Shown here: piece after piece, positions 1 to 5,973 of the stretch
Position numbering within the stretch: the first letter of the stretch is position 1
Layout: every line of letters starts with the position of its first letter
DNA from: Candidatus Delongbacteria bacterium
GTDB taxonomy: Bacteria; Delongbacteria; UBA4055
DNA length: 7,996 nucleotides
Assembly: GCA_016938535.1 (NCBI GenBank)
Contig: JAFGUL010000012.1
Span: 1-7,996 of the forward strand
Direction of reading: 5' to 3'
Program-made: the position numbers and the translations under genes
The notes under the pieces: generated by a model
Told to the model about the DNA's origin: nothing
Databases searched by the model: none
Seen by the model: only the letters and a program-made list of their open reading frames with translations

Positions 1-333
1 ATCGGCGATTCAACATTCACTCATTCAGGTATGACCGGACTTCTGGACGCGGTAATTGAGAATACGAACATGGTAGTCATGATACTAGACAACTCGACAA
101 CCGGAATGACCGGGGGACAGGATTCGCACGCTCTGGACAGGCTCGTTTCGATATGCGAAGGTCTCGGTGTAGATAAAGATCACATCACAAGAATAAACCC
201 GATCAGCAAGAACCACGACGAAATGGTTAAACTCATTAAGCGCGAGATCGACTATAACGGCGTTTCAGTGATAATCCCAGCAAGAGAATGTATGCAGACT
301 CTTAAGAGAAAACTCAAGGCAAAAAAACAGTAG
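1..333 (+). CDS. iorA: Indolepyruvate:ferredoxin oxidoreductase, alpha subunit (3' end only)
   Basis: This is the last 110 residues of the thiamine-diphosphate-binding subunit of indolepyruvate:ferredoxin oxidoreductase. The enzyme oxidatively decarboxylates aryl-pyruvates to aryl-acetyl-CoA and reduces ferredoxin in the cytoplasm. The frame is open from base 1, so the start lies outside the window. The visible part begins in the TPP-pyrophosphate motif (GDSTFTHSG, residues 2-10 of the fragment) and continues through VVMILDNSTTGMTGGQ, the Mg/TPP-binding asparagine region typical of IorA. It ends at VSVIIPARECMQTLKRK plus a basic tail. Archaeal IorA carries two [4Fe-4S] motifs after the matching position, but here the protein stops and no cysteine cluster is present. 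The stop lies 11 nt before iorB, which supports a two-subunit operon. The family call is secure. The preferred oxoacid cannot be read from the sequence. Confidence 0.9.
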   Translation: MGDSTFTHSGMTGLLDAVIENTNMVVMILDNSTTGMTGGQDSHALDRLVSICEGLGVDKDHITRINPISKNHDEMVKLIKREIDYNGVSVIIPARECMQTLKRKLKAKKQ

Positions 334-344
334 AGGATCATGAT

Positions 345-932
345 ATGAAAAAAGATATAATTTTAAGCGGTGTCGGCGGTCAGGGAATATTATCTATAGC
401 TACTGTGATAGGTTATGCCGCAATAAAGGACGGGCTTTTTATGAAACAGGCCGAGGTCCACGGAATGAGTCAGAGAGGGGGAGATGTTCAGTCCCACCTC
501 AGGATATCGGATAAAGAGATATACTCGGACCTGATACCTTTCGGAGGAGCGGATATAATCCTCTCTATCGAGCCTATGGAATCACTCAGATATCTGCCTT
601 ATCTTTCAAAGGACGGATGGCTGATAACGAATAAAACTCCCTACAACAACATTTCAAATTATCCCGAAACTGAAAAGATCGAAGAAGAGATCTCAAAAGT
701 TAAAAATCACATTCTTATCGACGCTGATGAGATCGCAAAGAAGCTGGGTTCGCCTATGTCAATGAATATGGTAATGATCGGTGCAGCCTCAAGTTTCGTA
801 GGCATAGAATTTGAAAAACTCGAGAACGGCATCAGATTTATTTTCGGAAGAAAAGGCGAAGATGTAGTCAATAAGAATATCGAAGCTTTGAGAGCCGGTA
901 AAGAATTCGCGGATAAATACCTGAACAAATGA
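345..932 (+). CDS. iorB: Indolepyruvate:ferredoxin oxidoreductase, beta subunit
   Basis: This 195-residue protein is the gamma-type (POR/KOR gamma family) subunit that partners IorA in ferredoxin-linked oxidation of aryl-pyruvates. Family signatures are the N-terminal glycine-rich GVGGQGIL at residues 9-16, EVHGMSQRGG at 37-46 and NMVMIGA at 141-147. Its length is typical for stand-alone IorB. The ATG at 345 has a GAGG Shine-Dalgarno element at 333-336 that overlaps the iorA stop codon, so the two subunits are probably translationally linked. The protein has no Fe-S cysteine motif. Its stop codon overlaps the dapF start as ATGA. Confidence in the family is high. The substrate is inferred from similarity to IorB and not from specific residues. 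Confidence 0.93.
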   Translation: MKKDIILSGVGGQGILSIATVIGYAAIKDGLFMKQAEVHGMSQRGGDVQSHLRISDKEIYSDLIPFGGADIILSIEPMESLRYLPYLSKDGWLITNKTPYNNISNYPETEKIEEEISKVKNHILIDADEIAKKLGSPMSMNMVMIGAASSFVGIEFEKLENGIRFIFGRKGEDVVNKNIEALRAGKEFADKYLNK

Positions 933-1702
933 AATTTTATAAACTACAGGGCGCGGGAAACGATTTTGTCTTTGTAACGGAAGCTTTTGATCCGGATGAG
1001 GACAGGATCGTTTTTCTCTGCGACAGAAATTTCGGAGTAGGAGCGGACGGGGTCATAATGCTCAGCAGAGGATATGCGAGCTATGATTTCAATATGCGCT
1101 ACTTCAACTCTGACGGAAGCGAAGCAGATTTCTGCGCCAACGGGGGAAGATGCGCAGTTCTTCTAGCCGCCAAGCTCGGATATTTTAAAGGAAAAGAAAC
1201 CCGTTTCAAAGCAGGCGACGGCTTTCATACAGCCCGGCTGAACTCTGACGGATATATTGATCTGCAGATGAAAGAACCGGACGGTTTTTCAAAAGATATC
1301 ATCGTTAAAGGAGTTGATGGAAAATTCTATCATCTCGACACAGGAGTAGATCACGCAGTAACATTTGTCAAAGATATCGATTCGATCGATGTTGAAAAAA
1401 CAGGAAGAACAGTAAGATACAATTCAAGATTCCCTAAAGGCACCAATGTCAATTTCGTGCAGAAAAATACAGACGGAACATTCAATATCAGAACATACGA
1501 AAGAGGAGTAGAAGCAGAAACAATGGCCTGCGGCACAGGAATAACAGCTTCCGCCTACCTTGACATGCTTCTCACCGGAGATTTTTCCGAAAGGATATTC
1601 TTCACCGTCAGAGATATAAAAATGAAAGTTTTTATCAAAGACTCAAAACTCATACTCTCAGGACCCGCCGAAATCGTCTTCGAAGGCGATATAGATATTT
1701 AG
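929..1702 (+). CDS. dapF: Diaminopimelate epimerase
   Basis: DapF is the cytoplasmic, cofactor-independent epimerase that converts LL- to meso-diaminopimelate, the precursor of lysine and of many peptidoglycans. At 257 residues it is slightly shorter than the usual 270-280. The N-terminus has GAGNDFV (8-14). The first catalytic cysteine is Cys69 in FCANGGRC (68-75), preceded by FNSDGSEAD. The second is Cys201 in MACGTG (199-204), preceded by ERGVEAET (191-198). That loop is one residue longer than the common ERGxGET, a form I associate with Bacteroidetes-like DapF. Both cysteines are present, so the enzyme should be active. The start is fixed by the 4-nt ATGA overlap with iorB and has no strong ribosome binding site, which suggests translational coupling. 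I see no terminator after it. Confidence 0.95.
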   Translation: MKFYKLQGAGNDFVFVTEAFDPDEDRIVFLCDRNFGVGADGVIMLSRGYASYDFNMRYFNSDGSEADFCANGGRCAVLLAAKLGYFKGKETRFKAGDGFHTARLNSDGYIDLQMKEPDGFSKDIIVKGVDGKFYHLDTGVDHAVTFVKDIDSIDVEKTGRTVRYNSRFPKGTNVNFVQKNTDGTFNIRTYERGVEAETMACGTGITASAYLDMLLTGDFSERIFFTVRDIKMKVFIKDSKLILSGPAEIVFEGDIDI

Positions 1703-1713
1703 TCCTCATAAAG

Positions 1714-1743
1714 TTGAAAGAAAATTTTCGTCCTACCAATAAT
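1714..1743 (+). promoter_or_regulatory. Possible sigma-70-type promoter for the membrane-protein cluster
   Basis: The 152-nt gap after dapF holds TTGAAA (1714-1719) and AATAAT (1738-1743), 18 nt apart. Each matches the sigma-70 consensus at five of six bases. A perfect 10-bp palindrome, GAAAATTTTC (1720-1729), lies in the spacer directly after the -35 box and could be an operator or simply AT-rich chance. Transcription from here would leave a leader of about 100 nt before the gene at 1855. The host's sigma preference is unknown, so this is only a candidate. A second weak element, TTGATA (1764-1769), has no well-spaced -10 partner. Confidence 0.28.
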
Positions 1744-1854
1744 GTAATTCGTCTTATTTTACTTGATAAAATCCATTCCCTCATATATCTTTCACGCGTT
1801 GTTTTTTAAGTTCCTGAAATAGAAAAAATCCGTCTAATTATTGAGAGAGCGATA

Positions 1855-3669
1855 ATGAAAATTCTCAAGCTAATAATGATCCTTCTCAGCCTTAATGCTG
1901 TTTTTGCACAGATCCCTGACGAAACAGATGAAATCATTGTATCTCCCGAAGAGGAAGCATTGTGTAAAGAGGTTGCGGCTGACCTGATCGATATTTACAA
2001 AAACTGGAGTCCGGAAAGAGATTTTAAGATCCTGTTCCCCAGAGTTAAAGATTTTATTGATGATTTTTATTCAGCCTATCCTGATTTTGATCTTTCGATA
2101 GTGGAAAAAGAGCGTCTCGGAGAAATTCTGACAGATCTTGAAACAAGGCAGTTCATTGCTTTCAAATCTCTCAGGGATGATAAGATTTATGAGGAAGTTG
2201 CAAGATTTATTACGATGAAAGATTTTTACTGGGGGTATATCAGTAAAGAACTCCATTCACAACTTGACGCGGCGGCAGGAAAAATAAAGAAACATACTGA
2301 TTCCAAAGAAGAGGAACTGCTTAGTGAGCATGAGGCTTATGTAGCTGAATTGCTTGAAGAAATGAGGGTCTATAATGAAGAGCTAGCTCAGATGCAGAAG
2401 ATCACGGATATAGAAGTGGTAGAAGCTCTTATTAACGATGAAGAGTATTCTGACGAGATGTATTATCTGCAGCTGAAACTTGAATCTCTCAGAAATGAGA
2501 ACAGCGGAGAAGAAACGGTTTCTCAACTTTCAGACGAGATAAATGAGCGGATCATGTTCCATATTGACAGGAAAAGAAAAGAGCTTATCGAATACAAGAG
2601 AGAGGATTATATCTGGGCGCGCGAAGACTGGATAGAGTCTAAGAGACTGACTCTTTTCGACCTTAAGGAAGAACTTAATTATGATCTCAGCAGTCTTGTC
2701 ACAGATTATCTTGAGCCGCTAGAGGAAGAGGCCGGTATCGGTTCATTTGAAATATCTAACGCTCTAATAACAAAAATAAAGAATAACGATCCGGATGCGG
2801 AAGCAGAATTCTTACACCAGATCAAAAATAAATTTTACAGCGGTTTGACAAGCACATTCGGGTCGTATGTAATTTTTGACGCAAAACCTGTCTTCAGAAC
2901 TTTCAGAACAAATGTTTTGATAGGCACGATATTTTTCATGATACTCTTCTTCTATGTGTACATTAAAGTTAAAAAGAACAGAGACAGTCTTTTCATAAGA
3001 AAGATACCGGGTCTTGACGCAATTGACGACGCTGTCGGAAGAGCGACAGAAATGGGTAAACCTATAGTTTATGATTCAGGTATCGGTTATTACACTCAGA
3101 TCGACACAATAGCAAGTATGCTGATCCTCAAAAGTATAGCTAAAAAGGTCGCTGAGTTCAAGGCTGAGATATATGTTCCGACCTGTGATCCTATAATTCT
3201 TCAGATCTCAGAAGAAATGGTTTCATCAGGCTTTCTCGATGCCGGCTATCCTGAAGACCACAAGAAAGACAATATTTTCTTCCTTGCTTATGATCAGTTC
3301 GCTTTCGCAGCGGGTGTTGCGGGTATTCTTGCAAGAAAAAAGCCGGCTACAGCATTTCACTTCGGTTACTACGCGGCGGAATCTCTTCTGATATCCGAGG
3401 CGGGATTCGCTGCAGGTGCAATTCAGGTGGCGGGTACTACAGCTGTTGCGCAGCTTCCATTCTTCATTACAGCCTGTGACTACACTCTGATCGGTGAAGA
3501 GCTTTACGCTGCTGCTGCGTACATTTCAAGAGATCCCCAGATCATGACCAACCTCAAACTGTCGGATTACGCAAAACTGGCGATAGGAATTCTTTTCATT
3601 ATAGGTACTATACTTTTAACTATAAATTCAGAGTGGACATTCTTACAGGATATGATCTATACAAGGTAA
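1855..3669 (+). CDS. Exported membrane protein with C-terminal DUF6754-like domain
   Basis: This 604-residue protein has unknown function. Residues 1-18 form a signal peptide (hydrophobic core LIMILLSLNAV, likely cleavage VFA|Q). Residues 19-350 are acidic, helical and partly coiled-coil-like (roughly 150-250), and are predicted to lie outside the membrane. One helix spans 353-370. It is followed by a basic stretch (KVKKNRD), which puts the next part in the cytoplasm. Residues 386-565 form an Ala/Gly-rich alpha/beta domain that I recognise as DUF6754-like. Its landmarks are GKPIVYDSGIGYYTQIDTIA, YVPTCDP, AFAAGVAGILARKKP, SEAGFAAGAIQVAGT and LIGEELYAAAAY. A final helix spans about 574-590. The ATG at 1855 follows a weak GAGAGAG (1843-1849). 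The gene leads a four-gene cluster of membrane proteins. No catalytic motif is evident, and the orientation is inferred from charge only. Confidence 0.85.
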   Translation: MKILKLIMILLSLNAVFAQIPDETDEIIVSPEEEALCKEVAADLIDIYKNWSPERDFKILFPRVKDFIDDFYSAYPDFDLSIVEKERLGEILTDLETRQFIAFKSLRDDKIYEEVARFITMKDFYWGYISKELHSQLDAAAGKIKKHTDSKEEELLSEHEAYVAELLEEMRVYNEELAQMQKITDIEVVEALINDEEYSDEMYYLQLKLESLRNENSGEETVSQLSDEINERIMFHIDRKRKELIEYKREDYIWAREDWIESKRLTLFDLKEELNYDLSSLVTDYLEPLEEEAGIGSFEISNALITKIKNNDPDAEAEFLHQIKNKFYSGLTSTFGSYVIFDAKPVFRTFRTNVLIGTIFFMILFFYVYIKVKKNRDSLFIRKIPGLDAIDDAVGRATEMGKPIVYDSGIGYYTQIDTIASMLILKSIAKKVAEFKAEIYVPTCDPIILQISEEMVSSGFLDAGYPEDHKKDNIFFLAYDQFAFAAGVAGILARKKPATAFHFGYYAAESLLISEAGFAAGAIQVAGTTAVAQLPFFITACDYTLIGEELYAAAAYISRDPQIMTNLKLSDYAKLAIGILFIIGTILLTINSEWTFLQDMIYTR

Positions 3670-3692
3670 AATTATTTAAAGGCGGAAGATAG

Positions 3693-4307
3693 ATGAAAAA
3701 AGAAATACCTTTACTGCTCGGTTTTTTTGCCACCATCGGATGGTATCTGGAGTTTTTTATGGCCGGCAGGTTTTTCGAGAACTGGAAAATGCTTTTCACG
3801 ACAGGTTTCAGGAATGTGGCCATAGTCGGGCTTCTTGTAGGCATATTCAATGTTCTGAGGGTAAACTATAAAAAGATAAAATATAATAATGACAGATGGT
3901 ATTCAGTTTACCAGATGTCTATTATAGCGCTGATGATCATTTTCGCATCATTAAGAGGCATCAGTCCCGGAACTCCGTTCGACGCAATGTTCACTTACGG
4001 TTTCGTCCCGCTTGATGCAACTGTGTTCTCCCTTCTTGCGTTCTATGTAGCTTCGGCTTCGTACAGATCGTTCAAGATCAAGTCGGTAGAGTCAGCTTTT
4101 CTTCTGGTCGCAGCCATAATAATTATGATGAGTAAAATGCCTCTTGCTGAAGCAGTATGGGATAAGATCCCGGTGATCGGCGAGTGGATAATGGACGGTC
4201 CTACAAGCGCGGGAAAAAGAGCGATACTTTTCGGTGCGTTCCTGGGCGGTCTGACAATGATGATCAGAATAGCTTTCGGCCTTGAAAGGTCACATCTGTC
4301 CGAATAA
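3693..4307 (+). CDS. Conserved six-helix membrane protein of the DUF6754 cluster
   Basis: This 204-residue integral membrane protein has about six hydrophobic helices, near 5-23, 37-57, 70-87, 106-124, 133-148 and 176-194. The most family-like parts are FVPLDATVFSLLAFYVASASYRSFK (about 104-128), the helix with KMPLAEAV, and the C-terminal segment KRAILFGAFLGGLTMMIRIAFGLER (175-199). The arginine-containing loops (SYRSF, GKRAI, LERS) resemble conserved positions I recall from uncharacterised proteins encoded beside DUF6754 genes in other bacteria, which I cannot verify here. A strong AAGGCGGAAG ribosome binding site lies at 3679-3688, and the gap to the preceding stop is 23 nt. There is no transporter or enzyme signature. 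It is probably the membrane-embedded core of a complex with its neighbours. Confidence 0.85.
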   Translation: MKKEIPLLLGFFATIGWYLEFFMAGRFFENWKMLFTTGFRNVAIVGLLVGIFNVLRVNYKKIKYNNDRWYSVYQMSIIALMIIFASLRGISPGTPFDAMFTYGFVPLDATVFSLLAFYVASASYRSFKIKSVESAFLLVAAIIIMMSKMPLAEAVWDKIPVIGEWIMDGPTSAGKRAILFGAFLGGLTMMIRIAFGLERSHLSE

Positions 4308-4313
4308 AAAATT

Positions 4314-4318
4314 AGAGG
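4314..4318 (+). promoter_or_regulatory. Ribosome binding site that sets the ATG start at 4328
   Basis: AGAGG at 4314-4318 is 9 nt from the ATG at 4328, which is normal spacing. An in-frame TTG at 4319 directly abuts it and so cannot be the start. The protein should therefore begin MDKFVYNLKK. Confidence 0.7.
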
Positions 4319-4327
4319 TTGATCATA

Positions 4328-5170
4328 ATGGATAAATTTGTTTACAATCTAAAGAAAATGGACAGAAGATGGATATTTCTTCTGGTCTTTCTGTCATGTA
4401 TAATTCCCTTCTGGTTCCCGGATATGCTCAATCAGGAATTCACGGTCTCGAAAGAAACTCAAAGGGTTTATGAGATCATTGACGGGCTTGAAGAGGGTGA
4501 TGCGATATTCATCGACTGGGCATTCGATCCTACACTTCAGGCTGAGCTTCTTCCTATGGCCGAGCAGACCATCAAACAGGCTTTCGACAAAAAACTGAGA
4601 GTTTTCATTTATTATCCGATGATAACAGCTATCAGTCTGGGTCAGAACCTTGTCGAAAAGATCAAATCTGAGGAGGGTTACGGGCATGTTGAAAGCGGTA
4701 TTGATTATATGCATCTCGGTTACCTGCCTATCGGTGTTGATATGATGATGTTCTCCATGTACTCTGACTTCAAAGCTACATTCGGTAAAGAGGGAAAAAT
4801 ATTTCAGGGTATCAAGACTTTCGCGGACATAAAATACATGATGTCTTTTGCAGGATCGGCCCATCCTGAAAGCTACATACTTCTACAGAGAAGATTCGGG
4901 TTTAAAATGGGTTCGGGAGTGACTGCTGTCGTCGGTCCGGATTTTGTGCCTTATCTTCAGACCGGACAGCTTGACGGAATGCTTTTCGGGCTCAAAGGCG
5001 CGGCTGAATACGAAAACCTGAGGATCACTCAGGGAGCACCTAAAAAGCTGAACAATACAGCTAACGCGGGAATGGCTTCTCTGACCCTCTCTCACCTTAT
5101 AATGTTCATGTTCATCGGCATCGGTAACTTTATATATTTCTACGAAAGAAAAATGAAAAAAAGATCATAG
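4328..5170 (+). CDS. Bitopic membrane protein with large exported domain, DUF6754 cluster
   Basis: This 280-residue protein has unknown function. The basic N-terminus (residues 1-13, with KK and RR) is followed by a membrane helix at about 14-31. Residues 32-255 form a soluble alpha/beta domain, and a second helix at about 256-272 ends in a basic tail (ERKMKKRS). The positive-inside rule places both termini in the cytoplasm and the large domain outside. Likely conserved segments are DAIFIDWAFDPTLQAELLPM (58-77), GIDYMHLGYLPIG (124-136), PESYILLQRRFG (180-191), VPYLQTGQLDGMLFGLKGAA (207-226) with EYE after it, and SHLIMFMFIGIGNFIYF (255-271). These match my recollection of uncharacterised proteins found next to DUF6754 genes. 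The start is the ATG at 4328 because the upstream in-frame TTG is too close to the ribosome binding site. It lies 20 nt after the preceding gene. Confidence 0.83.
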   Translation: MDKFVYNLKKMDRRWIFLLVFLSCIIPFWFPDMLNQEFTVSKETQRVYEIIDGLEEGDAIFIDWAFDPTLQAELLPMAEQTIKQAFDKKLRVFIYYPMITAISLGQNLVEKIKSEEGYGHVESGIDYMHLGYLPIGVDMMMFSMYSDFKATFGKEGKIFQGIKTFADIKYMMSFAGSAHPESYILLQRRFGFKMGSGVTAVVGPDFVPYLQTGQLDGMLFGLKGAAEYENLRITQGAPKKLNNTANAGMASLTLSHLIMFMFIGIGNFIYFYERKMKKRS

Positions 5171-5173
5171 GAG
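5169..5173 (+). promoter_or_regulatory. Ribosome binding site that sets the ATG start at 5180
   Basis: AGGAG overlaps the stop codon of the preceding gene and is 6 nt from the ATG at 5180. The in-frame TTG at 5177 would be only 3 nt away, so ATG is the better start. The overlap couples translation of the third and fourth cluster genes. Confidence 0.7.
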
Positions 5174-5179
5174 CATTTG

Positions 5180-5938
5180 ATGTATTTAATAGATCTTCTG
5201 ATAGACAATACTATTCTTAACCCTACTTTCCAGGCGTGGTTGAGCGTACTTTTCACTTTAATGATGCTGTCTTTTCTGTTCAAGGACAATCCGCTTTATA
5301 AGCTCGGTGAGAATACTTTCCTGGGCATATCTCTGGGATACGGATGGGTATGGAGCTGGAACATGATCATTATACCTTATCTGTTCAGACCGCTCAAGGA
5401 CGCTTATCTTGATTTCCAGCCTTACGATCTTACTCTTGTTTTGTGGGTGATCATGGGTACTACTATGTTCTTCAGGTTCTCAAGAACAAAAGCTTGGATC
5501 GCCAACTACTGGTTCGCTTTTATTTTCGCTTATGTCGCAGGCTACAGTATTCCTGTTCAGGTACAGCAGCTTTTTATTCAGGGCGCGAACATGATGAAAC
5601 CGCTTCTTGAGTATCCAACATTTTTCGAGATATCCAAGTGGTTCGTGATAATTTTCGGTACTTTCACGGCTTTAATGTATTTCTTCTTCTCAAAACCGCA
5701 CAGGGGACTCCTCGGTAAAACAGCCAGGGTCGGTATTCTTATTCTCATGATAAACTTCGGAGCTTCATTCGGAGCAACTGTAATGGGAAGGATCGCGCTT
5801 TTTATAGGCAGGGCACAGGTTCTTGCAACAGACTGGGAAGCATCGGTCGTCCTCACTATCGCAATAAGTATATTTTTATTTATCTACTTCAAGTACATAC
5901 AAAAAGAGCCCGGTCTTGATGACGAGCAGATGCATTAA
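5180..5938 (+). CDS. Conserved polytopic membrane protein, last gene of the DUF6754 cluster
   Basis: This 252-residue hydrophobic protein has about seven membrane helices, near 17-34, 48-67, 84-100, 107-125, 153-170, 183-201 and 222-239. Its function is unknown. Notable segments are FKDNPLYKLGENTFLGISLG (34-53), which resembles a recurring FKDNPxYrlaEh motif in partner proteins of DUF6754, and GASFGATVMGRIALFIGRAQ (194-213), with two arginines in or beside the sixth helix. The short C-terminal tail is acidic (DDEQ). The gap from the preceding gene is 9 nt, and an intrinsic terminator starts 6 nt after the stop, so this closes the operon. It lacks nucleotide-binding, quinone-binding and Fe-S motifs that would point to a known transporter or respiratory complex. 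Confidence 0.84.
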   Translation: MYLIDLLIDNTILNPTFQAWLSVLFTLMMLSFLFKDNPLYKLGENTFLGISLGYGWVWSWNMIIIPYLFRPLKDAYLDFQPYDLTLVLWVIMGTTMFFRFSRTKAWIANYWFAFIFAYVAGYSIPVQVQQLFIQGANMMKPLLEYPTFFEISKWFVIIFGTFTALMYFFFSKPHRGLLGKTARVGILILMINFGASFGATVMGRIALFIGRAQVLATDWEASVVLTIAISIFLFIYFKYIQKEPGLDDEQMH

Positions 5939-5944
5939 TGATTT

Positions 5945-5973
5945 AAGGGCTGAAATTTTTCAGCCCTTTTTTT
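5945..5973 (+). terminator. Strong intrinsic terminator of the membrane-protein cluster
   Basis: A perfect 10-bp stem (AAGGGCTGAA at 5945-5954 with TTCAGCCCTT at 5959-5968) closes a 4-nt loop and runs into a seven-base T tract (5967-5973). The T tract overlaps the stop codon (5972-5974) of the convergent gene. Read from the other strand the hairpin has only a short T run after it, so it may stop transcripts from both sides but is clearly optimised for the + strand. Confidence 0.93.

Noticed and set aside
1720..1729. GAAAATTTTC as a terminator for the dapF transcript
   Set aside because: It is an AT-only palindrome without a loop, GC stem or following T tract, so it cannot act as a normal intrinsic terminator.
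3620..3850. A 76-codon minus-strand open frame across the junction of the first two cluster genes
   Set aside because: It is antisense to two well-supported genes and their ribosome binding site, with no independent evidence.
4319..4327. TTG as the start of the third cluster gene
   Set aside because: It directly abuts the AGAGG ribosome binding site, whereas the ATG at 4328 has normal 9-nt spacing.
4394..4864. A 156-codon minus-strand open frame
   Set aside because: It lies wholly antisense to the third cluster gene, has no ribosome binding site or family resemblance, and its composition looks like reverse translation of the real gene.
5177..5179. TTG as the start of the fourth cluster gene
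   Set aside because: It is only 3 nt from the AGGAG site, and the ATG immediately after it is better placed.
5578..5856. A 92-codon minus-strand open frame
   Set aside because: It is antisense to the last cluster membrane gene, with no recognisable protein features.
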